Positions 10,517 through 22,708 of a stretch of DNA of 64,000 nucleotides are shown here, piece after piece. Both the position numbers and the translations under genes were made by a program. This DNA comes from Tragulus kanchil. Its lineage: Eukaryota; Chordata; Mammalia; Artiodactyla; Tragulidae. How positions within the stretch are numbered: position 1 is the stretch's first letter; each line of letters opens with the position of its first letter. The DNA lies in contig JAIOJX010000004.1 in assembly GCA_022376925.1 (NCBI GenBank), forward strand, positions 3,534,001 through 3,598,000. The letters run 5' to 3'. The notes under the pieces are model-generated. The model searched no databases, had not been told where the DNA came from, and saw nothing but the letters and a program-made list of their open reading frames with translations.

Positions 10517-10876
10517 CTAGTTTTTTTTAATACTGAGTTTTAAACCAGCTGTTTCACTCTCCTCCTTAACCCTTCTCAAGAGGCTCTTTACTTCCTCTTC
10601 ATTTTCTGCCATTAAAGTGGTGCCATCTGTATGTCTGAGGTTGTTGATATTTCTCCTGGAAGTCTTGATCCCAGCTTGTAAGTAACTCATCCAGCCCAGC
10701 ATTTTGCATGATGTGTTCTGTGTATACATTAAATAATCAGGGTGATGATAAACAGCCTTGTCATACTCTTTCTCAATCCTGAACCAGGCCGTTGTTCCAT
10801 ACAGTGTTCTAGCTGTAGCTTCTTGGCCCACATACAGGTTTCTCAGGAGACAGGTAAGATGGTCTGGTATTCCCAT
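10517..10876 (-). pseudogene. BovB reverse transcriptase fragment
   Basis: A 119-residue minus-strand frame reads like the middle of the BovB RT: GIPDHLTCLLRNLYVGQEAT, then a QNTSCKMLGWMSYLQAGIKT stretch, then DGTTLMAENEEEVKSLLRRV. The catalytic YADD-type motif appears altered to a TDGTTLMA context. The frame is bounded by stops, and flanking BovB sequence is frameshifted. It is a relic, not an active enzyme. Confidence 0.75.
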
Positions 10877-12888
10877 TTCTTTATGAGTTTTCCATAGTTT
10901 GTTATGAAACTACTTTCCATAGTTTTTTATGATCTTTTCCAGTTTTCCATAGTTTGTTATCCACACAATCAAAGGCTTTAGTATAGTCAATAAAGTAGAA
11001 GGAGATGTTTTTCTGGAATTCCCTTGCTTTTCTCTGATCCAGTGGATGTTGGCAATTTGATCTCTAGTTCCTCTGCCTTTTCTTTTTTTCCTTTTCTGGT
11101 ATTTCTCATTCTCCATGAAACTTTATTTTTACCATTATTTAGTATAGGCATTATCTTTAAAAATGATTCTGCAGGTAAATTAGGATGCTTCATAATTATC
11201 TGTGGAGAAAGAGTGATTCATTGATTCTTCACATCAACAGAGGACTCTAGGCAACTTTCAAAGATGGCAGTGTTTTCGGGGTGTGTGTGTGTGTGCTCAG
11301 TTGTGTCTAACTCTTCATGACCCCATGGACTGTGGCCCTACAGACTCCTCCGTCCATGGGATTATCTGGGCGGGAATACCAGAATGGGTTGCCATTTCCA
11401 AGTCCTCTGCCTTTTCTAAACCCAGTTTGAACATCTGCAAATTCTCAGTTCACATAGTGCTGAAGTCTAGCTTGGAGAATTTGGAGCATAGCCTTACCAG
11501 CATGGGAGGTGAGTACAATTGTCTGGTGGTTTTAGTATTCTTTAATACTGCCTGTCTTGGGAATTAGAATGAGGATTGATCTTTTCCAGTCCTTAAGCCT
11601 GCACTGGGTTTTCCAATCTTGCTGACATACTGAGTGCACTTTATTTTTTTTTCCCCAGCATCACTTTATTGATGGGACAGATGAAAAGGAGTTAGAGAAG
11701 GCAGGAACAATTTGCACTTGGCAGCAATCCACCGAATTGTTGCTTTGTGGAGTGACCTCACCAACTGGAGAAGGCATCCTAGTCCCAGAAAATTTTTAGA
11801 CTTTCATTGATGGGCCCATGATGTGTTGTTATACATAAATTCAGGGTATATAACAGCCTTGTCATACTCTTTCTCAATCCTGAACCAGGCCGTTGTTCCA
11901 TACAGTGTTCTAGCTGTAGCTTCTTGGCCCACATACAGGTTTCTCAGGAGACAGGTAAGATGGTCTGGTATTCCCATTTCTTTATGAGTTTTCCATAGTT
12001 TGTTATGAAACTACTTTCCATAGTTTTTTATGATCTTTTCCAGTTTTCCATAGTTTGTTATCCACACAATCAAAGGCTTTAGTATAGTCAATAAAGTAGA
12101 AGGAGATGTTTTTCTGGAATTCCCTTGCTTTTCTCTGATCCAGTGGATGTTGGCAATTTGATCTCTAGTTCCTCTGCCTTTTCTTTTTTTCCTTTTCTGG
12201 TATTTCTCATTCTCCATGAAACTTTATTTTTACCATTATTTAGTATAGGCATTATCTTTAAAAATGATTCTGCAGGTAAATTAGGATGCTTCATAATTAT
12301 CTGTGGAGAAAGAGTGATTCATTGATTCTTCACATCAACAGAGGACTCTAGGCAACTTTCAAAGATGGCAGTGTTTTCGGGGTGTGTGTGGGGCTCAGTT
12401 GTGTCTAACTCTTCATGACCCCATGGACTGTGGCCCTACAGACTCCTCCGTCCATGGGATTATCTGGGCGGGAATACCAGAATGGGTTGCCATTTCCAAG
12501 TCCTCTGCCTTTTCTAAACCCAGTTTGAACATCTGCAAATTCTCAGTTCACATAGTGCTGAAGTCTAGCTTGGAGAATTTGGAGCATAACCTTACCAGCA
12601 TGGGAGGTGAGTACAATTGTCTGGTGGTTTTAGTATTCTTTAATACTGCCTGTCTTGGGAATTAGAATGAGGATTGATCTTTTCCAGTCCTTAAGCCTGC
12701 ACTGGGTTTTCCAATCTTGCTGACATACTGAGTGCACTTTATTTTTTTTTCCCCAGCATCACTTTATTGATGGGACAGATGAAAAGGAGTTAGAGAAGGC
12801 AGGAACAATTTGCACTTGGCAGCAATCCACCGAATTGTTGCTTTGTGGAGTGACCTCACCAACTGGAGAAGGCATCCTAGTCCCAGAA
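10751..12888. repeat. Tandem duplication D4, period about 1,101 bp
   Basis: Copy 1 is 10751-11790 and copy 2 11852-12888, separated by 61 bp of filler that matches neither flank well. The unit contains BovB, an internal Bov-A SINE and the 3' end of the ATP2B4 retrocopy. A GT run at 11281 is shortened in copy 2. Confidence 0.9.
11283..11400 (-). repeat. Bov-A SINE monomer inserted in BovB
   Basis: GTGTGTGTGCTCAGTTGTGTC begins an antisense Bov-A monomer that ends near GGGTTGCCATTTCC. BovB sequence resumes with AAGTCCTCTGCC. It is repeated at 12384-12497, where the GT run is shorter. Confidence 0.7.
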
Positions 12889-13721
12889 TTAGAAATCTTT
12901 TCAGAATTTTCCTCTTCTCGCTCATCCAAGAGTGGTATTCGTGGCCCCTCCTCATTTATGGTGAATTCAGGGTGGGTCATGAAGTTGTGGATGGAGTTTT
13001 GGTTCTTGGGTTTCTGAATGCTTTCATGGAGGGAACTATGAAACGCTTTGACCACTTTGCTCGTGGGAATATGTGACGGGTGCAGCTTTTACACAGGATG
13101 ACCCAGGAACATGTTCTACATCAAGGTGTTGACCCATGGTCTGGCGCTTTAGGACTCCCTTAAAAGAGACTCCCATCTGGAACGTGTTCATTATGTTGAT
13201 CCACAAAGAGTCTGAGTCTGGTTACACTTCAGGCCCCGGATCCGGAGGATCTGGCCTCTGGCACAGTTCCATCTCATCCAGCCCCTCAGCATCCGTGGTG
13301 ATCTCCTCTTTGGCGGTGCTATGCCCAGTCTCCTTCAGGAGCTTCAGGGACTGGGGTAGGTATCGTGAAGACAACCTCAAGTTGAAAGTGTTAGTCGCTC
13401 AGTCATGAAGGGAGCCCTCTGCCCCAGCTTCGAGGACCACATGGGGTCTCTGCGGCCCTTCGGCTCCGCTCCGGGCAGCGGCAGAGGCAGCGGCATTGCC
13501 CTGCTAAGAGGGTGGCTCCCCAGCCACCTGCCCTCAAGCAGCGAGGCCTGCCATGCCTCCTCTGGCCTCGCACAGAGACATCCCACAAAGACTCTAGCGG
13601 TCCCCTTCCCTGGGCATCAAACTCCGTGCGTGGGAGGCCAGAGGCACCCATGCTGGTTGCCCGGAAGCCGCCAGAGATGGCAGCAAGCCAGCAACAGCCC
13701 CGCCAGGAGCTCGGGAGAGCT
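12742..13721 (-). pseudogene. ATP2B4: ATP2B4 (PMCA4) processed retrocopy, chimeric, in BovB
   Basis: A minus-strand retrocopy is inserted into BovB. The 13-bp target-site duplication TGAGTGCACTTTA flanks it at 12729-12741 and 13722-13734. A T-run at 12742-12750 is the poly(A) tail, and AATAAA (complement 12763-12768) is the polyadenylation signal. Residues such as VKAFHSSLHESIQKPKNQNS and NSIHNFMTHPEFTI match the C-terminal tail of plasma-membrane Ca2+ ATPase 4. Farther upstream, LKETGHSTAKEEITTDAEGL matches the region before the calmodulin-binding domain. Frameshifts and a stop break it. Upstream of the PMCA part lie a 20-base Bov SINE tail (complement 13384-13404) and 315 bp of unrecognised GC-rich sequence (13406-13721), all inside the same duplication. 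The source RNA was therefore chimeric, or the copy was modified during insertion. The 3' end is repeated at 11644-11790 by D4. Confidence 0.85.
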
Positions 13722-14084
13722 TGAGTGCACTTTAACAGCATCATCGTATAGGACGCTAAACAACTCTGCTGGAATTCCATTACTTCCACTAGCTTTATTG
13801 GTAGCAGTGCTTCCTAAGGTCCACTTGACTTCGCAATCCAGTAGGTCTGGCTCTGGGTGAGAGGCTATCGTGGTTATCTGGGTCATTAAGATCTTTTTGT
13901 ACAGTTCTTCTGTGTATTCTTTCCATTTCTTCTTAATTTCTTCTGCTTTTATTAGGCCTTTACATTTCTGTCCCTCATAGTGCCCATTTTTGAATGAAGT
14001 GTTCCCTTGATATTTTCCAATTTTCTTGAAGAGAACTCTAGTCTTACCCTTTCTTTCGTTTTCCTCTATTTTTTTTTTTTTTGC

Positions 14085-16424
14085 ATTATTCATTGAAGAA
14101 GAAACTGTGATTAAAAACCTTTGTCCAGGACCTGATGGACTCACAGGTGAATTTTATTAAACATTAAGAGTTAACACCTATCCTTCTGAAACTGCTCCAA
14201 CAAGTCACAGAGGAAGTGAAACTTTCCAACTCTTTTTATGAAGGCACCATCAATCACCTTGATACCAAAATCAGACAAAGATACCATAAAAAAAGAAAAT
14301 TACAGTCCAATATTACTGATGAACATAGACGCAAAAATCCTTAACAAAATACTAGCAATCCATATCCAAAAATAGATTAAAAAGATCATACACCTCCATC
14401 GTGTGGGATTCATTCCAGGGATGCAAGGATTTTTCAACATCTGTAAAATCAATGTGATACACTGTATCAACAAAGTAAAGAATAAAAACCATATGATTAT
14501 CTCAATAGATGCAGAAAAGGCTTTTGACAAAATTCAGCACCCATTTATTATAAAAACTCTCCAGAAGTTGGCAAAGAGGGTATGTACCCCAACATGATAA
14601 ATGCCATATATGGCAAACCTACAGCTAGCATCGAACTCAATGGTAAAGGCCTAAAAGCATTCCCTCTAAGATCAGGAAAATGACAAGGGTGTCCACTCTC
14701 ACCACTTCTATTCAACTGAGTTCTGGAAGTCCTAGCTACAGCAGTCAAAGAAAAAGAAGTAAAGGGAATTTAAGCTGGAAAAGAAGAAGTTAAGCTGTCA
14801 CTGTATGCAGATACTATTTACAGAAGATCTCAAGGATACTACTAGAAACTACTAGAACTCATCAATGAATTCAGTAAAGCTGCAGATTACAAAATTAACA
14901 CATAGAAGTTAGTTGCATTTCTACACACTAATAATGAAAGATCAGAGAAATTTAAGAATCAGTTCCAATTACCATTGCATAAAAAAGAATAAAATGCCTA
15001 GGAATAAACCTGCCTAGGGAGACAGGAGACCTATAGTCCAAAAACTATGAAGTACTGATCAAGAAGTCAAATAAGACATAAACAGATGGAAAGACATACT
15101 ATGTTCGTGGATTGGAAGAATCAACACTGTCAAAATGACTATACTATTCAAGGCAACCTATAGATTCAACACAAACCCTATCAAATTACCAATGACATTT
15201 TTCCCAGATCTAGAACAAAAAAACTTCAAAATGTATATGGAGACACAAAATTTCCTTATTATTCATTGAAGAAGAAACTGTGATTAAAAACCTTTGTCCA
15301 GGACCTGATGGACTCACAGGTGAATTTTATTAAACATTAAGAGTTAACACCTATCCTTCTGAAACTGCTCCAACAAGTCACAGAGGAAGTGAAACTTTCC
15401 AACTCTTTTTATGAAGGCACCATCAATCACCTTGATACCAAAATCAGACAAAGATACCATAAAAAAAGAAAATTACAGTCCAATATTACTGATGAACATA
15501 GACGCAAAAATCCTTAACAAAATACTAGCAATCCATATCCAAAAATAGATTAAAAAGATCATACACCTCCATCGTGTGGGATTCATTCCAGGGATGCAAG
15601 GATTTTTCAACATCTGTAAAATCAATGTGATACACTGTATCAACAAAGTAAAGAATAAAAACCATATGATTATCTCAATAGATGCAGAAAAGGCTTTTGA
15701 CAAAATTCAGCACCCATTTATTATAAAAACTCTCCAGAAGTTGGCAAAGAGGGTATGTACCCCAACATGATAAATGCCATATATGGCAAACCTACAGCTA
15801 GCATCGAACTCAATGGTAAAGGCCTAAAAGCATTCCCTCTAAGATCAGGAAAATGACAAGGGTGTCCACTCTCACCACTTCTATTCAACTGAGTTCTGGA
15901 AGTCCTAGCTACAGCAGTCAAAGAAAAAGAAGTAAAGGGAATTTAAGCTGGAAAAGAAGAAGTTAAGCTGTCACTGTATGCAGATACTATTTACAGAAGA
16001 TCTCAAGGATACTACTAGAAACTACTAGAACTCATCAATGAATTCAGTAAAGCTGCAGATTACAAAATTAACACATAGAAGTTAGTTGCATTTCTACACA
16101 CTAATAATGAAAGATCAGAGAAATTTAAGAATCAGTTCCAATTACCATTGCATAAAAAAGAATAAAATGCCTAGGAATAAACCTGCCTAGGGAGACAGGA
16201 GACCTATAGTCCAAAAACTATGAAGTACTGATCAAGAAGTCAAATAAGACATAAACAGATGGAAAGACATACTATGTTCGTGGATTGGAAGAATCAACAC
16301 TGTCAAAATGACTATACTATTCAAGGCAACCTATAGATTCAACACAAACCCTATCAAATTACCAATGACATTTTTCCCAGATCTAGAACAAAAAAACTTC
16401 AAAATGTATATGGAGACACAAAAT
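14085..16424. repeat. Tandem duplication D5, period 1,173 bp
   Basis: Copy 1 is 14085-15251 and copy 2 15258-16424, both L1 ORF2-derived sequence. The junction has a short T/A-rich overlap and essentially no filler. Confidence 0.92.
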
Positions 16425-17218
16425 AGCCAAAGCAATCTTGAAAAAGAAAAACAGAGCTGGAGGAATCAGGCTCCCTGACTTCAGACTATACTACAAAGCT
16501 ACAGTCATCAAGACAGTGTGATACTGGTGCACAGAAATAGAAATATAGATCCATGAACAGGATAGAAAACACAGAAATAAGCCCATGCACCTATAGTCAA
16601 TTAATATATGACAAAGGAAGCAAGACTACATAATGTTGGAAACACAATCTCTTCGACAAATGGTGCTTGGAAAAGTGGATAGCCACTTGTAAAAGAATAA
16701 AATTAGATCATTCCTTATCTCCATACACAAAAATAAGCTCAAAATGGATTAGAGACCTAAATGTCATGCTGGACACTATAAAACAGGTAGAGCACTCCCT
16801 GACATAAATCACAGCAAAATCTTTTAAATCCATCTCCCAGAATAATGGAAATTAAAGCAAAAATGAACAAATGGGACCTAGTTAAACTCAAAAGCTTTTG
16901 CACAGCAAAGGAAACAATAAACAAAAGGACAATCCACAGGCTGGGAGAAAATATTTGCAAATGATATGACTGATAAGGGATTAATCCCCCAAATTTTCAA
17001 ACAGTTTATGACACTCAATAGCATCAAAACAAACAACCCACTCACAAAATGGGCAAAAGACCTGAATATACATTTCTCTAAAGAGGAAATACAGATGGCC
17101 AACAGGCACATGAAAAGAGGTTCAAATAGAAACTTATTAGAGAAATGCAAATCAAAACTACAATGAGATACCATCTCACACCTATCATAATGGCTATCAT
17201 CAAAAAATCCATAAACAG

Positions 17219-17571
17219 GGCTTTCCTGGTAGCTCAGTGGCAAAGAGTTCACCTGCCAGTGCAGGAGACACGAGTTCGATCCCTGATCCAGGAAGATCCC
17301 ACATGCTGCAAAGCAACTAAGCCTGTGAGTCACAACTATGGAGCCTGTGCTCTAGAGTCTTGGAGTCACAACTCTTGAGTCCATGTGCCTCGACTACTGA
17401 AGCCCGTGTGCCCTAGAGCCTGAGTTCCACAACAAGAGAAGTCACCACAACAAGAAGCCTTTTCACCTCAACTATAGAGTAGCCCCCACTCCCTGAAACT
17501 AGAGAAGAGCCTGCAGCAGCAATGAGAATCCAGAACAGGCATAAATAAATAAATAAAATGCATTTCTTTAA
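17219..17571 (+). repeat. tRNA-derived SINE in L1 with target-site duplication
   Basis: The head is GGGCTTTCCTGGTAGCTCAG, the body is rich in GAGCCTG and CACAACAAGAGAAGTC words, and the tail is (AAAT)n. The flanking direct repeat AAAAAATCCATAAACA lies at about 17203-17218 and 17573-17588, marking the insertion. Confidence 0.85.
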
Positions 17572-17590
17572 AAAAAAATCCATAAACAAT

Positions 17591-19719
17591 GAATGCTTGA
17601 GAGCATGTGGAGAGAAGGGAACCCTCCTGCACTGTTGGTGGGAATGTAAATTGGTACAGCCACTATGGAGAACTATGTGGAGGTTCCTTAAACAACTAAA
17701 CATAGAGCTACTATATGAGCCTGCAACCCACTCCTGGGCATATATCCGCAGAAAAACATGGCCTGAAGAGATACATGCACCCCAATGTTCACTGCAGCAC
17801 TGCTTACAATAGCCAAGACATGAAAACAACCTAAATGTCCATTGACAGAGGAATGGATAAAGATGTGGTATATAATGGAATATTACTCAGCCATTAAAAT
17901 AATGAAATAAGGCCATTTGCAGCAATATGGATTGACCTAGAGAGTGTCATACTGATGAATTAAGTCAGACAGAGAACAACAAATATCATATGACATCCCT
18001 TTTATGTGGATTCTAAAAAGAAATTATACATATAAACTTATCTGCAAATAGGAGACTCACAGACTTAGCAAACGAACTCATGGTTGCAGGTGGGAGGGGA
18101 TGGTTGGGGACTTTGAGAAAGTCATGTACACACTGCAATGTTTGAAATGGATAATCATCAAAAATCTATTGTATAGCACATGGAACTCTGCTCAATGTTA
18201 TGTACTGGCCTCGATGGGAGGGGAGACTTAAGGGAGAGCTGAATACATGTATATGTATGGCCAAGCCCCGTCACTGTTCACCTGAAACTATCACAAAATA
18301 GTTGATTGGCTATATCCCAATACAAAAGTTTTGGTGTTAAAACATTAAAATCTGAAAATTTTAAAAAATAAAATAAAATTGCAAAAAGAAAAAAAAAAAA
18401 AGAAGAAGAGGTGGCAAGAATACACAAAAAGTGAAAGTCACTCAGTCATTTCCAACTCTTTGTGACCCCATGAACTGTAGCCTGCCTGGCTCCTCTGTCC
18501 ATGGAATTCTCCAGGCAAGAATACTGGATTGGGTTCCTATTCCCTTCTCCAGGAGATCTTCCTGAACTAGGGATTAAACTCAAGTCTCAAGCACTGCAGG
18601 CAGATTCTTTACCATCGGAGTCATCAGAAAATCTTAAAAAGGTAAAAATTAAACTCAAGTCATCAAGCACTCAGGCAGAATGCTTGAGAGCATGTGGAGA
18701 AGGGAACCCTCCTGCACTGTTGGTGGGAATGTAAATTGGTACAGCCACTATGGAGAACTATGTGGAGGTTCCTTAAACAACTAAACATAGAGCTACTATA
18801 TGAGCCTGCAACCCACTCCTGGGCATATATCCGCAGAAAAACATGGCCTGAAGAGATACATGCACCCCAATGTTCACTGCAGCACTGCTTACAATAGCCA
18901 AGACATGAAAACAACCTAAATGTCCATTGACAGAGGAATGGATAAAGATGTGGTATATAATGGAATATTACTCAGCCATTAAAATAATGAAATAAGGCCA
19001 TTTGCAGCAATATGGATTGACCTAGAGAGTGTCATACTGATGAATTAAGTCAGACAGAGAACAACAAATATCATATGACATCCCTTTTATGTGGATTCTA
19101 AAAAGAAATTATACATATAAACTTATCTGCAAATAGGAGACTCACAGACTTAGCAAACGAACTCATGGTTGCAGGTGGGAGGGGATGGTTGGGGACTTTG
19201 AGAAAGTCATGTACACACTGCAATGTTTGAAATGGATAATCATCAAAAATCTATTGTATAGCACATGGAACTCTGCTCAATGTTATGTACTGGCCTCGAT
19301 GGGAGGGGAGACTTAAGGGAGAGCTGAATACATGTATATGTATGGCCAAGCCCCGTCACTGTTCACCTGAAACTATCACAAAATAGTTGATTGGCTATAT
19401 CCCAATACAAAAGTTTTGGTGTTAAAACATTAAAATCTGAAAATTTTAAAAAATAAAATAAAATTGCAAAAAGAAAAAAAAAAAAAGAAGAAGAGGTGGC
19501 AAGAATACACAAAAAGTGAAAGTCACTCAGTCATTTCCAACTCTTTGTGACCCCATGAACTGTAGCCTGCCTGGCTCCTCTGTCCATGGAATTCTCCAGG
19601 CAAGAATACTGGATTGGGTTCCTATTCCCTTCTCCAGGAGATCTTCCTGAACTAGGGATTAAACTCAAGTCTCAAGCACTGCAGGCAGATTCTTTACCAT
19701 CGGAGTCATCAGAAAATCT
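17591..19719. repeat. Tandem duplication D6, period about 1,085 bp
   Basis: Copy 1 is 17591-18634 and copy 2 18678-19719. The 43-bp junction filler itself contains a scrambled second copy of nearby SINE bases. Copy 2 lacks two bases about 20 nt from its start. The unit covers the L1 3' end plus a Bov-A2 SINE. Confidence 0.92.
18429..18634 (-). repeat. Bov-A2-like SINE (three tandem copies through D6 and D7)
   Basis: An antisense SINE begins AAAAGTGAAAGTCACTCAG and ends near ATCGGAGTCATCAGAAA. Copies are at about 19514-19719 and 20606-20812. The three copies are nearly identical because of the tandem duplications, not because of separate insertions. Confidence 0.85.
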
Positions 19720-21576
19720 GTAAGAATACAAAGAAGAGCTATACAAAAAAGATCTTAATGATCTGGATCATCATGATGGTATGATCACTCAACTAGAGCC
19801 AGACATCCTAGAGTGTGAAGTCACATGGGCCTTAGGAAGCATCACAGAAAACAAAGCTAGTGGAGTTGATGGAATTCCAGCTGAACTATCCGAAATCCTA
19901 AAAGATGATGCTGTTAAAGTGCTATACTTAATATGACAACAAATTTGGAAAACTCAGCAACGGCCACAGGACTCTAAAAGGTCAATTTTCATTCCAATTC
20001 CAAAGAAGGGCAATGTCAAAGAATGTTCAAACAACCACACAAATTGCACTCGTTTCACATTAGCAAGGTCATGCTCAAAATCTTCCAGGCTAGGCTTCAA
20101 CAGTACGCGAACCAAGAACTTCCAGCTGTACAAGCTGAATTTAGAAAAGGCAAAGGAACCAGAGATCACATTGGTAGCATCCATTGTACTAGATCATAGA
20201 AGAAGCAAGAGAATTCCAGAAAAACATTTATTTCTGCTTCATTGACTACACTAAAGTCTTTGACTACGTGGATCACAACAATCTGTGGAAAATTCAGAAA
20301 GATATGCGAATACCAGACCACTGTGCCTGCCTCTTGCAAAACCTGTATACAGGATAAGATGCAACAGTTAGAAATGGACATGGAACCACGGACTGGTTCC
20401 AAATTGGGAAAGGAGTACATCAAGGCTGTATATTGCCACCCTGCTCATTTAACTTATATGTGGAATACATCATGCAAAATGTCACATAACTTGACCCCAT
20501 AAAAGTTTTGGTGTTAAAACATTAAAATCTGAAAATTTTAAAAATAAAATAAAATTGCAAAAAGAAAAAAAAAAAAAAGAAGAAGAGGTGGCAAGAATAC
20601 ACAAAAAGTGAAAGTCACTCAGTCATTTCCAACTCTTTGTGACCCCATGAACTGTAGCCTGCCTGGCTCCTCTGTCCATGGAATTCTCCAGGCAAGAATA
20701 CTGGATTGGGTTCCTATTCCCTTCTCCAGGAGATCTTCCTGAACTAGGGATTAAACTCAAGTCTCAAGCACTGCAGGCAGATTCTTTACCATCGGAGTCA
20801 TCAGAAAATCTGTAAGAATACAAAGAAGAGCTATACAAAAAAGATCTTAATGATCTGGATCATCATGATGGTATGATCACTCATCTGGGGCCAGACATCC
20901 TAGAGTGTGAAGTCACATGGGCCTTAGGAAGCATCACAGAAAACAAAGCTAGTGGAGTTGATGGAATTCCAGCTGAACTATCCGAAATCCTAAAAGATGA
21001 TGCTGTTAAAGTGCTATACTTAATATGACAACAAATTTGGAAAACTCAGCAACGGCCACAGGACTCTAAAAGGTCAATTTTCATTCCAATTCCAAAGAAG
21101 GGCAATGTCAAAGAATGTTCAAACAACCACACAAATTGCACTCGTTTCACATTAGCAAGGTCATGCTCAAAATCTTCCAGGCTAGGCTTCAACAGTACGC
21201 GAACCAAGAACTTCCAGCTGTACAAGCTGAATTTAGAAAAGGCAAAGGAACCAGAGATCACATTGGTAGCATCCATTGTACTAGATCATAGAAGAAGCAA
21301 GAGAATTCCAGAAAAACATTTATTTCTGCTTCATTGACTACACTAAAGTCTTTGACTACGTGGATCACAACAATCTGTGGAAAATTCAGAAAGATATGCG
21401 AATACCAGACCACTGTGCCTGCCTCTTGCAAAACCTGTATACAGGATAAGATGCAACAGTTAGAAATGGACATGGAACCACGGACTGGTTCCAAATTGGG
21501 AAAGGAGTACATCAAGGCTGTATATTGCCACCCTGCTCATTTAACTTATATGTGGAATACATCATGCAAAATGTCA
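19409..21576. repeat. Tandem duplication D7, period 1,092 bp
   Basis: Copy 1 is 19409-20484 and copy 2 20501-21576, with 16 bp of filler. It overlaps D6 by about 311 bp, so the L1 tail and SINE appear three times (about 18.32, 19.41 and 20.50 kb). A few substitutions lie near 19792 versus 20884. Confidence 0.92.
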
Positions 21577-22708
21577 GTCTAGATGAAGCACAACCAGGAG
21601 AAATATCAATAACCTCAGATAAGCAGATGACACCACCCTTATGGAAGAAAGCAAAGAAGAACCAAAGAGCCTCTTTTTTCGGTGGGGGGGAGTGGGGATG
21701 GGGTGGGGGAGAGGGGGGCAGGCGGGCCACTTCCATTGGTCTTTTATTTATCTGTTTTTTCATCCATCTTTGTTCTTTGGCCCGTGTGGGCCTCCCATCA
21801 CAGTGGCCTCTGTTGTCACAGAGCACCGGCTCTGGGTGCATGAGCTCCAGAGCTCTGGCTCGGTAATTGGACACATCGGTCCAGTCGCTCCATGGCACGT
21901 GGGATCTTCCCAGGCCAGAGATCAAACCAGCACCCCTTGTACTGCAAGGCAGTGTCCTTACCACTGGACCACCAGGGAAGCCCCCCAAAGAGCCTCTTGA
22001 TGAAAGTGAAAAATGAAAGTGAAAAAGCAGGCTTAAATCTCAACATCCAAAAAACTAAGATCATGGCATCTGATCCTATTACTTCATGGCAAATAAATGA
22101 GGAAACAATGAAAACAGTGACAGACTTTATCTTCTTGGGCTCGAATATCATTGCAGACGGTGATATTAAAAGATGTTTTCTCCTTGAAAGAAAAGTTATG
22201 ACAAACCTAGACAACATATTAAAAAGCAGAGACATTACATTGCTGACAAAGGTTCACAAAGTCAAAGCTGTGGTTTTTCCTTTAGTCATTTATGGATGTG
22301 ACAGTTGAACCATGAAGAAGGCTGAGGGCCGAAGAATTGATGCCTTCAAACTGTGGTATTGGAGAAGACTCTTAGGAGTCCCTTATAAAGCAAGGAGATC
22401 AAACTAATCAATCTTAAAGGAAATCAACCCTGAATATTCACTGAAAGGACTGATCCTGAAGCTGAAGCTCCAATATTTTGGCCACCTGATACAAAGAGAA
22501 GACTCACTGGAAAAGAACCTGATGCTGGGAAAAATAGAAGGAGAAGAGGACAACAGGCGACAAGATGGTTGGATGGCATCACTGAGTCAATGGACATGAG
22601 TTTGAGTGAGCTCTGGGAGATGGTGAAGGACAGGGAAGCCTGGTGTGCTGCAGTTCATAGGGTCACAAAGAGTCGGACACAACAGCTACTGAACTGAACT
22701 GAACTGAA
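19720..22708 (+). mobile_element. BovB LINE, RT region to 3' end, degenerate
   Basis: Sense BovB starts at GTAAGAATACAAAGAAGAGC and passes through the RT core (AGCTAGTGGAGTTGATGG; TTTATTTCTGCTTCATTGAC). It ends with AGAGTCGGACACAACAG and the GAACTGAACTGAACTGA tail at about 22690-22708. D7 interrupts it at 20485-20812, and a SINE is inserted at 21676-21985. Stops and frameshifts disable RT. Extra copies of the 3' end at about 23796 and 24935 come from D8 and D9. Confidence 0.9.
21676..21985 (-). repeat. Young SINE (GTCCAATTA type) in BovB, with TSD
   Basis: An antisense element is flanked by CAAAGAGCCTCTT at 21663-21675 and 21986-21998. On its own strand it has a tRNA-like head (GGCTTCCCTGGTGGTCCAG), a body with GATGTGTCCAATTACCGAGC and CAAAGAACAAAGATGGATG, and a 3' part ending in a G/C-rich purine/pyrimidine stretch. 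A truncated second copy (about 22936-23073) comes from D8. Confidence 0.85.

Larger units (their letters stand above)
9870..14084 (-). mobile_element. BovB (RTE-clade) LINE, antisense, degenerate
   Basis: BovB sequence is read on the minus strand. It includes the pieces CAAACTCTGAGATCATGAGG and GCCAAAATATTGGAGTTTC (complement near 10081). It is interrupted by a Bov-A SINE (about 11283-11400, copy 12384-12497), by D4 and by the ATP2B4 retrocopy (12742-13721). After the retrocopy the element resumes at CAGCATCATCG (13736) and runs to about 14084. RTE reverse transcriptase frames are broken, so it is not mobile. Confidence 0.85.
14085..18400 (+). mobile_element. L1 LINE, ORF2 3' half to 3' end, degenerate
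   Basis: L1 ORF2-derived sequence runs through recognisable RT words (ATAGATGCAGAAAAGGCTTTTGA near 14507; translated [18 protein letters not shown]) and the C-terminal region (GGGAATGTAAATTGGTACAGCC). It ends in an A-rich tail near 18395. Duplications D5 and D6 interrupt it. Frames are broken throughout. A SINE is inserted at 17219-17571. Confidence 0.9.

Noticed and set aside
13405..13860. 151-residue plus-strand frame over the ATP2B4 retrocopy
   Set aside because: It is antisense to the GC-rich 5' part of the retrocopy and runs on into BovB, so it is a composition-driven shadow.
21892..22308. 138-residue plus-strand frame with RT-like residues
   Set aside because: It starts in an antisense SINE and continues into decayed BovB (LNIQKTKIMASDPITSWQIN). 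It is a relic, already covered by the BovB entry.
9870..22708. BovB or L1 copies as possibly active elements
   Set aside because: All reverse transcriptase frames are broken by stops and frameshifts, and 5' regions are missing.
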